Part shown: piece by piece, positions 31,934-41,647 of the stretch
How positions within the stretch are numbered: position 1 is the stretch's first letter
Layout: each line of letters starts with the position of its first letter
Source of the DNA: Lachnospiraceae bacterium
GTDB lineage: Bacteria > Bacillota > Clostridia > Lachnospirales > Lachnospiraceae
Direction of reading: 5' to 3'
DNA: 64,000 nucleotides
NCBI GenBank assembly: GCA_009774235.1
Contig: VSNJ01000001.1
Span: 11,995 to 75,994 of the forward strand
Made by a program: the position numbers and the translations under genes
The notes under the pieces: generated by a model
Told to the model about the DNA's origin: nothing
Seen by the model: only the letters and a program-made list of their open reading frames with translations
The model's database searches: none

Positions 31934-31985
31934 TAGTATATTAGTATCTGGTATGTATAATAATAGTTTAATTCCTTGTTTTTAA

Positions 31986-33422
<1,437 letters not shown>

Positions 33423-33436
33423 AAAGGAGATACAAT

Positions 33437-33847
33437 ATGGCGGACAAAACGTTCAACTTACAAATTATCTCCCCTACACGTGTCTTCTTTGATGGTGACG
33501 CAGAAATGGCAGAAATGAAAACTACAGAGGGCGAGATTGGTGTACTGGCGGGCCACATTCCTCTTACAGCAATACTTACACCTGGCATACTGCGTATTAA
33601 GCAGGCAGATGGCAATAAGGAAGCTGCACTTCATGATGGTTTTGTTAAAATTACAAAAAGCAAGGTAACTATTCTTGCAGAGTCATGTGAATGGCCAGAT
33701 GAAATAGATGTAAACCGGGCCGAAGAGGCAAAGCTGCGTGCAGAACGCCGCTTAAAGAGTGGTGAGAAATCTGTAGATATGATGCGTGCAGAACTTGCAC
33801 TGAAAAAGGCACTTACAAGAATTGATATCGCAACAAAGTATAAATAA
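33437..33847 (+). CDS. atpC: F0F1 ATP synthase subunit epsilon
   Basis: A 136-residue epsilon chain with the N-terminal beta sandwich (ISPTRVFFDGDAEMAEM, EGEIGVLAGHIPLTAIL) and a C-terminal helical hairpin (AEEAKLRAERRL). It regulates and couples the rotor. It is the last gene of the operon and is followed by a strong terminator. Confidence 0.96.
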   Translation: MADKTFNLQIISPTRVFFDGDAEMAEMKTTEGEIGVLAGHIPLTAILTPGILRIKQADGNKEAALHDGFVKITKSKVTILAESCEWPDEIDVNRAEEAKLRAERRLKSGEKSVDMMRAELALKKALTRIDIATKYK

Positions 33848-33870
33848 AAATGATAAGATAAAATAATTAA

Positions 33871-33915
33871 AACAGCCAGAAGCATATTGTCAATGCTGCT
33901 GGCTGTTATTTAATT
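33871..33915. terminator. Terminator of the ATP synthase operon
   Basis: AACAGCCAGAAGCAT (33871-33885) pairs with ATGCTGCTGGCTGTT (33893-33907), 14 of 15 bases, with A/T-rich flanks on both sides. It lies between convergent genes and can act in both directions. Confidence 0.85.
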
Positions 33916-33992
33916 ATAAATGTTTTATGCCAATACCATATATAACTCTATAGTACTGGCATAAAAATTAAAATTTTTAACTTTAATTTTGT

Positions 33993-34622
33993 TTAAGATA
34001 AATAATCTGCATAATCCTGTGCTGTTGTCTTGCCTGTTTTCCAGTCTTCCATCTTCTGCTTTGTTGCATCAAGTGTCTGCTCACAAATTGCAGGAAGCTT
34101 TTTGCCCCATGCTGCAGTAGCTTTGTCATAACCTTTCTGGATAGCAGCCATCATCTCATCTGCCTTATCTGTGTCACCTCCAGCTAATGCTATTGCCATG
34201 CTTACAAGCCTGTCTGAAGTTTTATTTACACCCCAGTAACCATCTTCAGAAATATCTTCCTGTGCCTGCTTAATTGTTGCTGGGTCAGCATTTTTAGCAG
34301 CCTGGCCAAAGATAGTTGAAAGATTTGAATTAGCAGTGTTAAACTTATCTGTCTGCTTTGCAAGTAACTTCTCTACAAGGCTTCTCATTGAGTCCGCACG
34401 TGACTGCTGGTCTGCTTTCAGTTTTGAAATAACAGAATTTCTGTTGTAAATCTTGTTAGCGCTGTCTTTGTTCTTGTTAGTGCCCTTTTCATATACAACT
34501 TCTTTGTTTTCAGCGCTATTTTCAGCTGCTTTCTTTTCAGCAGCAGTGTCTTTCTTTTCAGCTGTCTTAGCAGCAGTAGTTTCATATGCCTGTGTTGTTG
34601 CTGATACTGATGATACGCTCAT
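33993..34622 (-). CDS. Ala/Lys-rich protein of unknown function
   Basis: A 209-residue protein I do not recognise. The N-terminal ~65 residues are low-complexity Ala/Lys/Glu/Thr (AAKTAEKKDTAAEKKAAENS), without a signal peptide or membrane segment. The C-terminal part is folded-looking and helical, with YWGVNKTSDRLVSMAIALAGG and a Trp/Lys-rich end. The MSVSSVSATTQAY start recalls small flagellar-operon proteins of Clostridia, but that is a weak likeness. GGAGG lies eight bases before the ATG, and a transcript would converge on the ATP synthase terminator. Confidence 0.6.
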   Translation of the reverse strand: MSVSSVSATTQAYETTAAKTAEKKDTAAEKKAAENSAENKEVVYEKGTNKNKDSANKIYNRNSVISKLKADQQSRADSMRSLVEKLLAKQTDKFNTANSNLSTIFGQAAKNADPATIKQAQEDISEDGYWGVNKTSDRLVSMAIALAGGDTDKADEMMAAIQKGYDKATAAWGKKLPAICEQTLDATKQKMEDWKTGKTTAQDYADYLS

Positions 34623-34817
34623 AGTTAGACCTCCTTTTTTATGCTATTACATCCAGCTATATGGATGCGGTTGTTTGCTTCTAATAATCTATGTACGGAA
34701 TGATTATTATTGTGTATTATCTATATCGGTTTTAATACTTAATATATTTAGCTGTTTTAAGGAAAAAATATCCATGGATAAAATCTTAATAAAAATTTAA
34801 TATTTATTACATAACTT

Positions 34818-36251
34818 CTATTTCTGGCTGTTTTTCTTTATTTTGCTGTTGTCAAGTATAGTAATATTTTTGTATCCAATTTGTTTAAATGTGTTACCTG
34901 AAACTTTATTCACAGTTGAGTTTTCACGTACACATAAACCACTAACTTTGGCATTAGTAATTTTATTATTATTTATACTTCCATTAACTTTTGCAGCTTT
35001 ATTAATACATATGCCATCTTCTTTTACATTTGTAATAATATTATTGGTGATATTATTGGCAACTGCACCAACACGCATGTAAATTCCATGTAGATTTGAT
35101 TTTGTAATTGTATTGTCACATATATTTCCATATACTCTTGAATGTGAATCTAAATAAATTCCAACTTGTGCACCAAATCTTCCACCTTTTTGGATTTCTT
35201 TTTTCCAGTCTTTGCTATGTTTATATGTACCAATATTGTAAAGTGTATTTCCTTTTATGTCTTTTTTAATATATGCTTTATCCTGGTTGGCTTTACTGTT
35301 ATCATTGCCGCTAGGTCCGGCATAAAGCTTAATTCCAGAATATGTAACATTTTTAATAGTATTATTAGTAATGCTTTTAACATAAGTTGGATATGCTTTT
35401 TTTCCAGAGCCTTCATCAGCATTTATCATAATGCCACAGTCGCCATTACCACCATTATTTGCCCCTCCTATGTCATCCATATTATTGCTGTCAATGGCAT
35501 TGACATGAGAACCATGGTAAATACCAATGCCATGCCCTTTTACACTTTTAATAGTATTATTAGTAATATCACCATTGATTGGAGTGCCGCCAGCGTATAT
35601 AGCCGTTTTTTGGCAGTTTTTAATTGTATTGCCAGATATATTGCCTTTTAATGTTGAATTATACAAATATAATGCAATATCTGATGATTTTGTAATTGTA
35701 TTTTTTTCAATATTGCCATCAAATTCTGCTCCCATAAAAGCGATTGAGAATTTTTTTGAGTTTGTAACAGTATTTACTTTAATAGAGCCCTGTTTATTAA
35801 CACCTTTAACAAGGATACCACATTCAGAGGGATTATTGACAGTTACATTTTCTATTGTAATATTTTCTGAATCTTTAACAAATATACCAGCACCTTGGAA
35901 AGTTCCTCCATTAATAGCAGAATTTTCAGTTCCAGAGGTTATGCGTATTGCATAGTTATCTGATATGCCATCACATGAGATTTTTGTGCCAGGTTCAAAA
36001 TTAAGAGTTGTATAACTTGGTATATTAATTTCTTCATTAAGCTCATAATTACCTGTTTGTACCGATATTGTATATGGGTTTGTTTTAGAAGCATTATCTT
36101 CCGCTTCAGATAATGCTTCCCCAATATTTTCAATATCTGTGATTTTAATTTCTTCTGCCATTGATTTGCGGCTTGCTGTGTTTAGTGAAAAAAAAGTAAT
36201 AGTACATAGAATAAATAGTTTAGATAGCTTGGCTGTAGATGTTCTTTTCAT
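34818..36251 (-). CDS. Secreted right-handed parallel beta-helix protein
   Basis: A 477-residue protein with a signal peptide (about 1-32, ending near KSMAEE) and some 15 imperfect parallel beta-helix turns of about 22 residues, each carrying an N-N-T-I or G-N-T-I step (GNISGNTIKNCQKTAIYAG, GDITNNTIKSVKGHGIGIYH). The N-terminal cap (VQTGNYELNEEINIPSYTTL) resembles pectate-lyase and NosD-like proteins. It probably acts on, or binds, an extracellular polysaccharide, but I see no clear catalytic residues. GGAGG is ten bases before the ATG. Confidence 0.8.
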   Translation of the reverse strand: MKRTSTAKLSKLFILCTITFFSLNTASRKSMAEEIKITDIENIGEALSEAEDNASKTNPYTISVQTGNYELNEEINIPSYTTLNFEPGTKISCDGISDNYAIRITSGTENSAINGGTFQGAGIFVKDSENITIENVTVNNPSECGILVKGVNKQGSIKVNTVTNSKKFSIAFMGAEFDGNIEKNTITKSSDIALYLYNSTLKGNISGNTIKNCQKTAIYAGGTPINGDITNNTIKSVKGHGIGIYHGSHVNAIDSNNMDDIGGANNGGNGDCGIMINADEGSGKKAYPTYVKSITNNTIKNVTYSGIKLYAGPSGNDNSKANQDKAYIKKDIKGNTLYNIGTYKHSKDWKKEIQKGGRFGAQVGIYLDSHSRVYGNICDNTITKSNLHGIYMRVGAVANNITNNIITNVKEDGICINKAAKVNGSINNNKITNAKVSGLCVRENSTVNKVSGNTFKQIGYKNITILDNSKIKKNSQK

Positions 36252-36353
36252 TTAAAAATACCTCCATATATTAGTCTGGATAAAATTCTAACATGAATAT
36301 AAAGTAAAATCAATAAATATAAAAGAACATTATATTAAAGCCGTTTGATTTAA

Positions 36354-36382
36354 TTGACACTATAGTATGCCATTAATATAAT
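36354..36382 (+). promoter_or_regulatory. Full-consensus sigma-A promoter
   Basis: TTGACA (36354-36359), 17 bases, then TATAAT (36377-36382), matching consensus at every position. It lies about 48 bases upstream of a short ORF that is only a fragment of a regulator gene. The flanking gap 36252-36725 holds no complete gene. Confidence 0.85.
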
Positions 36383-36430
36383 AAAAGTGTACAAAAAGGT
36401 AAAAAATTTATTTTAATTAAGGGGAACATA

Positions 36431-36574
36431 ATGTTTAATTATATTTATCCAGTAATTGCCAGCCAGGCATGTTATCCGTTTTATTTATCTGGTATAGGAA
36501 TTGCATCACCAGAGTACCATGTTATAAGGGAAGAGGGGCTGGTTTCACACCAGATATTATTTACTATGTTATAA
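36431..36574 (+). pseudogene. N-terminal fragment of an AraC-family regulator
   Basis: A 47-codon ORF with AAGGGGA upstream. The product includes YPFYLSGIGIASPEYHVIRE and EEGLVSHQILFT, the pattern that opens the sugar-sensing (cupin-like) domain of AraC-type regulators in Firmicutes. It ends at a TAA, and nothing downstream to 36725 resembles the rest of a regulator, so about 80 percent of the gene is missing. The likeness is judged by eye. It could instead be a small functional peptide, since its promoter is perfect. Confidence 0.55.
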
Positions 36575-36725
36575 TAATTATATTCCAGATGTTATTTGTA
36601 TTAAAAAGTACAGAATATGGAATATGTTATATTTATTCTTGTGAATACAAAGTGAGAATGATATAAGTATACTTGCATCATATGGACAGATACATCTATG
36701 GGGCATACAAGCTAAAGAAACCAGG

Positions 36726-37652
36726 TTATGCCCTGTTGTCATGCTGAGGGGTATCTGGCTGTACTGTGTGGCATAATATAATATCAGCATTATTATATTT
36801 TTCTTTTGCCTTTTTGTATACAGCACTTGCTTTTTCTTTATTTTCAAATATTCCAAATACTGTTGGCCCGCTTCCGCTCATAAGTGAACCTGCTGCCCCG
36901 TTATCTGTTAGAAATGTTTTAATTTCACTGATTAAAGGATATTCTTTAATAGTAACTGTTTCAAGTACATTTGAGAGGCAGGAAGCTATTCCTTTAATAT
37001 TTTTAATATTTATTGCATTAACCATGCCATCTATGTCAGGATGGTATTTAAGCCCAGGGAGGTCCAGGTGTGTATATACATAAGCTGTGCTTACAGATAT
37101 GCAAGGTTTAACAAGTACAAGCCATATTTCAGGCAGAGGGGATAAAGGAGTAAGTATCTCCCCAATTCCTTCACAAAGTACAGTTCCTTTTTTAATACAA
37201 AAAGGAACATCTGCACCAAGAGTAACACCAATCTTGCATAGTTCTTCTTCTGATAATCCAAGACAGCATAATTTATTGATGCCTTCAAGGGTAGCTGCAC
37301 AATCGGAACTTCCTCCTGCAAGTCCAGCAGCAGCAGGGATATTTTTATCCAGGTGTATAGCAAAACATGTTTTTATATTAAACTTTTCTTTCATAAGCAT
37401 AGCAGCTTTGTATACAAGGTTTTTGCTTGCAGGGATTTTATCAGGGAGTTCCTTATTCATTGTAAAGTTTACAGGATTATGGCTGCCAGTACCTGTTATG
37501 GCAGATATAGTAATAGTATCATATACACTTATAGTCTGCATAACCATTTTCAGTGTATGGTATCCGTTACCAAGTTGTCCTGTTACATCAAGTGAAAGGT
37601 TTATTTTAGCAGGAGTATTTATATTAATTGTGTTATCTGGTATAATATCCAT
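36726..37652 (-). CDS. ispE: 4-diphosphocytidyl-2-C-methyl-D-erythritol kinase
   Basis: A GHMP-family kinase of 308 residues in the non-mevalonate isoprenoid pathway; it phosphorylates the 2-hydroxyl of CDP-methylerythritol. The substrate Lys is in TPAKINLSLDV, the ATP loop is PAAAGLAGGSSDCA (about 106-119), the catalytic Asp is in LGADVPFCI, and the C-terminal SLMSGSGPTVFGIF motif is present. Start 37652 has GGAGG seven bases upstream; the frame to 37700 has no ribosome site. Confidence 0.95.
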   Translation of the reverse strand: MDIIPDNTININTPAKINLSLDVTGQLGNGYHTLKMVMQTISVYDTITISAITGTGSHNPVNFTMNKELPDKIPASKNLVYKAAMLMKEKFNIKTCFAIHLDKNIPAAAGLAGGSSDCAATLEGINKLCCLGLSEEELCKIGVTLGADVPFCIKKGTVLCEGIGEILTPLSPLPEIWLVLVKPCISVSTAYVYTHLDLPGLKYHPDIDGMVNAINIKNIKGIASCLSNVLETVTIKEYPLISEIKTFLTDNGAAGSLMSGSGPTVFGIFENKEKASAVYKKAKEKYNNADIILCHTVQPDTPQHDNRA

Positions 37653-37748
37653 AATCAGCCTCCATATAGTCCAATAATTTTTATAGTACCATAATACCAT
37701 TTTATTTAAAAAAAGTAAAAAATTCTTGGAGATTTTTTTGGCTGTTCG

Positions 37749-37757
37749 TGTTATACT
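37749..37757 (+). promoter_or_regulatory. Extended -10 promoter of the M15 peptidase gene
   Basis: TGTTATACT has the TGn-TATACT form of an extended -10 element, about 85 bases before the ATG. The -35 region is not clear. Confidence 0.45.
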
Positions 37758-37841
37758 TATAAGAGCTGGGATAAAAATTTGTTTATTAGCGGAAGAAACC
37801 AGCTACAAACTGAATAATGATTAGAGGATTATATATAGATT

Positions 37842-39215
37842 ATGCAAGATAAACAGGACAATGAAAATACAGAAAAAAGCAGGAATTATATTAAATACGC
37901 ATTTATAGTGCTTATATGCCTGGTAGTTATACTGGTTTTTCTTATTGCCAGCCAGCCTCCAGGAATTGGCAGTACAGATACTAGTGTATCTTCTGGCACA
38001 ATGGACAGCTCCGGGGAATATTATAATAATAATGATGATGAACCTGGAGAAGAAAATATGGAAAATATAGATAACTTTAGTACGAGTATACCACTTATTA
38101 AGGTAAACACTGACCCAGCCAGCTATACTGTCCTTGTAAACAGGGAATATCCTATGCCTGGGGATTATGTCCCTGATGATTTAATGATTCCTAAGGCTGC
38201 TTATAGTTATGAAGGTATTTATGAAAAGAGTTATATGCGTAAAGTAGCAGCAAAAGCTATTGAAAAGATGTTTGCTGAAGCAAAGAAAAGTAAAAAGTAT
38301 GAATTTAAGATAGTATCTGCTTACAGGTCATATACAAGGCAGAAAGCTATTTATGAAAATAATGTTAATACACGTGGTTCTGAAAAGACAAATAAAGTGT
38401 CAGCCCAGCCAGGATGCAGTGAGCACCAGACAGGACTGGCAATTGATGTGTCATGTGAAACAGTAAATTGTGCTATAGACAAGACATTTGCTTCATGTCC
38501 AGAAGGAAAATGGCTTGCAAAGAACTGCCATAAATTTGGTTTTATTATAAGGTATCCAAAAGGAAAATCTGATATTACAGGGTATTCATATGAGCCATGG
38601 CATATAAGGTATGTAGGTGTGAACCTTGCAAAATACCTTAATAAGAAAGGTCTTACTTTAGAAGAATATTATATGGTTACTACTGTTGATGATAAAGTTC
38701 CAGAAGATGAGTATATTAAGGATACAGATATTGATGCACCAAAGGAGCCGCAGATGACAGCAGCACCTACACCAGCTACTACTGCATATGCTGCCCAAAG
38801 TGCTATCCCCGTACCAGAGCCTACAGATACTCCAGTACCAACATCCAGGCCAGCAAGGACAAAAGAACCTGTAAGAACAAAGGAACCAGTTAATACTAAG
38901 AAGCCAGAAGATACAAAAGAGCCAGAAGATACAAAAGAACCAGAAGACACGAAAGAACCAGCAAAAACGAAAGAACCAGCAAAAACGAAGGAGCCAGTTA
39001 AAACACCAAAGCCTTCAAAATCTCCAGTGCCAGTAAAAACAAAAGAACCAGTAAAGACACCTTTGCCATCAGATGAGCCTGGTATAACAGAGCCTCCTTC
39101 TGAAACAGAACCTCCACAAGAGGATACACCAGAACCTTCTGAAACAGAGCAGGCAGCAGAGGATGGACAGTTGGAAGAACCGCCTGTACCAGGTGGTTCT
39201 GGTGAAATGGAGTAG
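37842..39215 (+). CDS. VanY-like M15 D-alanyl-D-alanine carboxypeptidase with TKEP-repeat tail
   Basis: A membrane-anchored protein of 457 residues with one N-terminal membrane segment (about 16-38) and an extracellular VanY domain. The zinc and catalytic motifs are visible: FKIVSAYRSYTRQ, then SEHQTGLAIDVS (His and Asp ligands), EGKWLAKNCHKFGFIIRYP and EPWHIRYVG (Glu and His). It should trim the last D-Ala from cell-wall peptides. The final ~140 residues are a Pro/Thr/Lys/Glu-rich tail with tandem TKEP hexads and no fold or sorting motif. An upstream AGAGGA about 13 bases before the ATG is the likely ribosome site. Confidence 0.88.
   Translation: MQDKQDNENTEKSRNYIKYAFIVLICLVVILVFLIASQPPGIGSTDTSVSSGTMDSSGEYYNNNDDEPGEENMENIDNFSTSIPLIKVNTDPASYTVLVNREYPMPGDYVPDDLMIPKAAYSYEGIYEKSYMRKVAAKAIEKMFAEAKKSKKYEFKIVSAYRSYTRQKAIYENNVNTRGSEKTNKVSAQPGCSEHQTGLAIDVSCETVNCAIDKTFASCPEGKWLAKNCHKFGFIIRYPKGKSDITGYSYEPWHIRYVGVNLAKYLNKKGLTLEEYYMVTTVDDKVPEDEYIKDTDIDAPKEPQMTAAPTPATTAYAAQSAIPVPEPTDTPVPTSRPARTKEPVRTKEPVNTKKPEDTKEPEDTKEPEDTKEPAKTKEPAKTKEPVKTPKPSKSPVPVKTKEPVKTPLPSDEPGITEPPSETEPPQEDTPEPSETEQAAEDGQLEEPPVPGGSGEME
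38853..39014 (+). repeat. Tandem hexapeptide-coding repeat (x-x-T-K-E-P)
   Basis: About nine 18-bp units encode ARTKEP, VRTKEP, VNTKKP, EDTKEP three times, AKTKEP twice and VKTPKP. The units are nearly identical at DNA level, so copy number could vary by slippage. Confidence 0.8.
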
Positions 39216-39244
39216 AATAAAAGGAAAAGGAGAAATAATTACTT

Positions 39245-39970
39245 ATGAGGTTAATATTAGTAGCAATATTTTTAATATTATATGGTATTTTTACTATTCC
39301 AATGTGTCTGGTAGAGTGGATAGCAGGCAAGATAAGTCCTATTAAGAAAGCAGTTATTGCCCAGAAATGTGTGGCAGCGGGTTTTAAAATAATACTTTTT
39401 ATTTCGGGTGTAAAGCTTACTGTTAAGGGAGAAGAAAATATACTTCATGGCCGTGCAGCGCTTTATACATATAACCATAGAGGATTTTTTGATATACTTG
39501 TTGGTTATGCGACAGCGCCATTATGCTCATCATATGTGTCAAAGAAAGAGATTGAAACTGTGCCAATGATATCATGGTGGATGAAATGTATGAACTGCCT
39601 TTTTCTTGACAGAAAAGATATTAAACAAGGAATGAAAACTATATTAGAAGGGGTCGAACTTATGAAAAATGGGACTTCAGTATATATAGCTCCTGAAGGT
39701 ACACGTAATAAAGGAGAAGGTGTACTTAAGTTCCATGATGCAAGTTTTAAGCTTGCTGATAAGTCAAAGTGCCCTGTAGTCCCTGTTGCAATTAGCAATA
39801 CTGCTGAGGTTTTTGAAAAGCATCTTCCATGGATACACGGCCAGCATGTAATTATTGAATACTGCACCCCTATTTATATGGAAGATTTAGATAAGACAGA
39901 GAAAAAGCATATAGGAGAAACAGTCAGGCAGATTATATCAGAAAAACTACAGCAAAATGCCAATGAATGA
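39245..39970 (+). CDS. plsC: 1-acyl-sn-glycerol-3-phosphate acyltransferase (PlsC family)
   Basis: A 241-residue membrane-bound acyltransferase for phospholipid synthesis. It has N-terminal hydrophobic segments, the HX4D active site as NHRGFFD (His78, Asp83), the VSKKEIETVPMISWWMKC region with FLDRKD, and the substrate motif APEGTRNKGEG. It starts 29 bases after the M15 gene, so the two probably share a transcript. It is the last host gene before the prophage. Confidence 0.9.
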   Translation: MRLILVAIFLILYGIFTIPMCLVEWIAGKISPIKKAVIAQKCVAAGFKIILFISGVKLTVKGEENILHGRAALYTYNHRGFFDILVGYATAPLCSSYVSKKEIETVPMISWWMKCMNCLFLDRKDIKQGMKTILEGVELMKNGTSVYIAPEGTRNKGEGVLKFHDASFKLADKSKCPVVPVAISNTAEVFEKHLPWIHGQHVIIEYCTPIYMEDLDKTEKKHIGETVRQIISEKLQQNANE

Positions 39971-39983
39971 TAAGTTTTAGAAT

Positions 39984-40029
39984 GAAATTCGACAAGAGGT
40001 ATTAAAGCCTCTGCCGAATTTCTTTTTTT
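39984..40029 (+). terminator. Terminator after plsC, at the host/prophage junction
   Basis: GAAATTCG with AGAGG pairs with CCTCT and CGAATTTC, followed by TTTTTTT. Base composition changes just after it, so the prophage edge lies near here. Confidence 0.85.
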
Positions 40030-40052
40030 ATTGAAATAGCAGAGAAAAGGGA

Positions 40053-40093
40053 AAGCGTGCAGAGTGCAGAAACTCTAGCACGCTTATTTTTTT
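40053..40093 (+). terminator. Terminator at the prophage left edge
   Basis: AAGCGTGC plus AGAGT pairs with ACTCT plus GCACGCTT (one bulged base), followed by ATTTTTTTA. It directly precedes the first phage gene and may shield it from host transcription. Confidence 0.8.
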
Positions 40094-40116
40094 ACAACGA
40101 AAGAGAGGTAAACACA

Positions 40117-40515
40117 ATGAAGAATTTTGAAATGAGATTAAAGGTTGATGAAATTCGCCGCAGGGAAATGACAGAGAGAACTTATCAAGCAGAAATCAAA
40201 TTAACAGACAATACCGACTTTTCAGAAATAGTTGAATTTCTGGAAGATATTAAGAAGATTTGGAAAAAAGGAACGGCTGCTATCAAGGCAGGATTTTATA
40301 TGGAGCTGGAAGTTATAGAGGCAGTATACCAGAACTGGGGAGAGCCAGAAAAAGACTTAATTCAGAAATCTTTTAATCGTTGGGTATCAGTACCGACACA
40401 TGAGCAGGACGGCGAGGGGATTTATTTAAGACCAGACACAAGATACACAGACGAATGTAGAGATATGTATTTAACAAAAGATGTGTTAAAGGATTTGGCT
40501 TTCACATTACGCTGA
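40117..40515 (+). CDS. Phage protein of unknown function
   Basis: A 132-residue acidic protein with a central helical part (FSEIVEFLEDIKKIWKKGTAAIKAG) and several Trp residues. I do not recognise a domain. The start at 40117 has AGAGG with the repeated leader CGAAAGAGAGGTAAACACA just upstream. It is the first gene of the prophage and probably early. Confidence 0.65.
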   Translation: MKNFEMRLKVDEIRRREMTERTYQAEIKLTDNTDFSEIVEFLEDIKKIWKKGTAAIKAGFYMELEVIEAVYQNWGEPEKDLIQKSFNRWVSVPTHEQDGEGIYLRPDTRYTDECRDMYLTKDVLKDLAFTLR

Positions 40516-40565
40516 TTATTTGATAAGGGCGGCGAGAGCCGCCCGCATAGAAAGGAGCTGGAAAA

Positions 40566-40757
40566 ATGGCAAGGAGATACAAGAGATTGCGCTATGAGGA
40601 CAGACGGACAATAGAAAAGATGCTTAAGGCAGGCGACAGCATAGTAGAGATTGCGGCAGCAGTAGGAACGCACAGAGATACGATTTACAAAGAGATTGAG
40701 CGCAGCGGCACGGACAAGCTGACATATACAGCTGACGTAGCGCAGGCGACACTTTAA
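40566..40757 (+). CDS. Small helix-turn-helix DNA-binding protein
   Basis: A 63-residue basic protein with a homeodomain-like helix-turn-helix (RRTIEKMLKAGDSIVEIAAA, then VGTHRDTIYKEIERSG), as at the N-terminus of IS30-type transposases and resolvases. No catalytic domain follows. AAGGAG is eight bases before the ATG. It could regulate early genes. Confidence 0.75.
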   Translation: MARRYKRLRYEDRRTIEKMLKAGDSIVEIAAAVGTHRDTIYKEIERSGTDKLTYTADVAQATL

Positions 40758-40790
40758 ACCCAGAGAGGCGACGAAAGAGAGGTAAACACA

Positions 40791-40907
40791 ATGGCACGCA
40801 CAAAGATAGTACCGACAGAGGGATTATTAAGCGATTTGGAGTATACAAGCGTAATAGTAAGCTACTCAAACGGGATAGACAGCACGGGGGCGCTTTATGA
40901 TGAATAG
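40791..40907 (+). pseudogene. Fragment of a PP-loop (PAPS reductase-like) protein
   Basis: A 38-codon ORF with the repeated leader and AGAGG upstream. It contains VIVSYSNGIDSTGALYDE, close to the S-x-G-G-x-D-S/T PP-loop of PAPS reductase/ATP pyrophosphatase proteins common in phages, but with Asn for the first Gly, and it stops right after the motif. The remaining ~200 residues of such enzymes are absent downstream. Confidence 0.5.
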
Positions 40908-40926
40908 GCGGCAGCGCCGCCAGCAC

Positions 40927-41019
40927 CCGCCCTTAATTTAATGGCAGAATACCGAGCTTGAAACTGGCTATAGCAGTACAAGCCTATAGCGGGGCGCTGG
41001 TTCAATTCCAGCAGGGCGG
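40927..41019 (+). tRNA. Phage tRNA-like gene, class II with long variable arm, anticodon TGA (Ser-type)
   Basis: The 93-nt unit folds as a cloverleaf. The acceptor stem CCGCCCT/AGGGCGG is 7 of 7 bp. T8-A9 is followed by a D-stem ATTT/GAAT (4 bp, one G-T) with GG in the loop. The T-arm is GCTGG-TTCAATT-CCAGC, abutting the acceptor exactly. The anticodon loop CTTGAAA gives anticodon TGA, reading UCA. The variable arm has a 7-bp stem, GCTATAG/CTATAGC. The anticodon stem is poor (CCGAG/CTGGC, three of five pairs), and no CCA is encoded. It may be a real tRNA-Ser, a decayed copy or a tRNA mimic. Confidence 0.55.
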
Positions 41020-41326
41020 TTTTGGCAGCAGGCATGGCGAGCCTGTACCAGAGGGCAGCAGGCTAATAGCTGTATCTGGATACCGTGATAAAAATAGCAG
41101 CGGTCATACCAGCTAGAGAGTATGTGGACGGTCAACAAGTTTTCTGCGGCTTTTTAATGTGAAAAGCAGCCCACACGGTAAATATCACGCCAGAGCAGGA
41201 GTACAGCGGCATGGAAAGACAGAGAGCGCCGCCGAAAAGGAGAGTTTAAGGGATTTGGCAAGGCAAGGAATTGTATATCACGGTGGCGGCAGCAGTAATG
41301 CAGGCTGCCGCCAGAAGAGGCAGGAA

Positions 41327-41647
41327 ATGAGAGCGGCATATAAGGAATATGAGGACAGTTATATAAACGGCTATGCAGATGCCTTAGAGGATATGCGGCG
41401 CTGGCAGTGGGAAAGACGGCAGCAGGAACGGGAAAGACAAGCCCGCCGCTGGTATTTCCTTAAGCAGAGAGCGCTAGGGGCAGCAGTGCTGGTATTTACC
41501 GTGCTGGCGGTATGGATTTTAGAGAGCGACGCTACCATAGCGCTTATCACAGTACCGCTGGGGCTGGCGCTGATATTCAGCAAGAAAAAGCTGGTAGTGA
41601 ATGACTATTACTTTGAAACAGAAGAGAGGCAGGCGGGCAATGATTGA
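41327..41647 (+). CDS. Small membrane protein, unknown function
   Basis: About 106 residues with a charged, Arg/Gln-rich N-terminal helix (WQWERRQQERERQARRW) and two hydrophobic stretches (LGAAVLVFTVLAVWIL and IALITVPLGLALIF). I take the ATG at 41327, with AGAGG upstream; the frame is open further left to a GTG at 41159 but that part looks unlike protein. The stretch 41020-41326 otherwise holds no gene I can support. Confidence 0.5.
   Translation: MRAAYKEYEDSYINGYADALEDMRRWQWERRQQERERQARRWYFLKQRALGAAVLVFTVLAVWILESDATIALITVPLGLALIFSKKKLVVNDYYFETEERQAGND

Noticed and set aside
34623..34817. Possible repeat or riboswitch between the Ala/Lys-rich gene and the beta-helix gene
   Set aside because: Only AT-rich sequence; no stable stem or repeat was found.
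38669..38950. Minus-strand frame rich in Ser/Gly/Val
   Set aside because: It is the mirror of the TKEP-coding repeats.
41020..41158. Possible second tRNA-like or regulatory element
   Set aside because: There is a small dyad (GTATC-2-GATAC) and a stretch resembling the late-promoter repeat region, but no cloverleaf or repeat array could be built.
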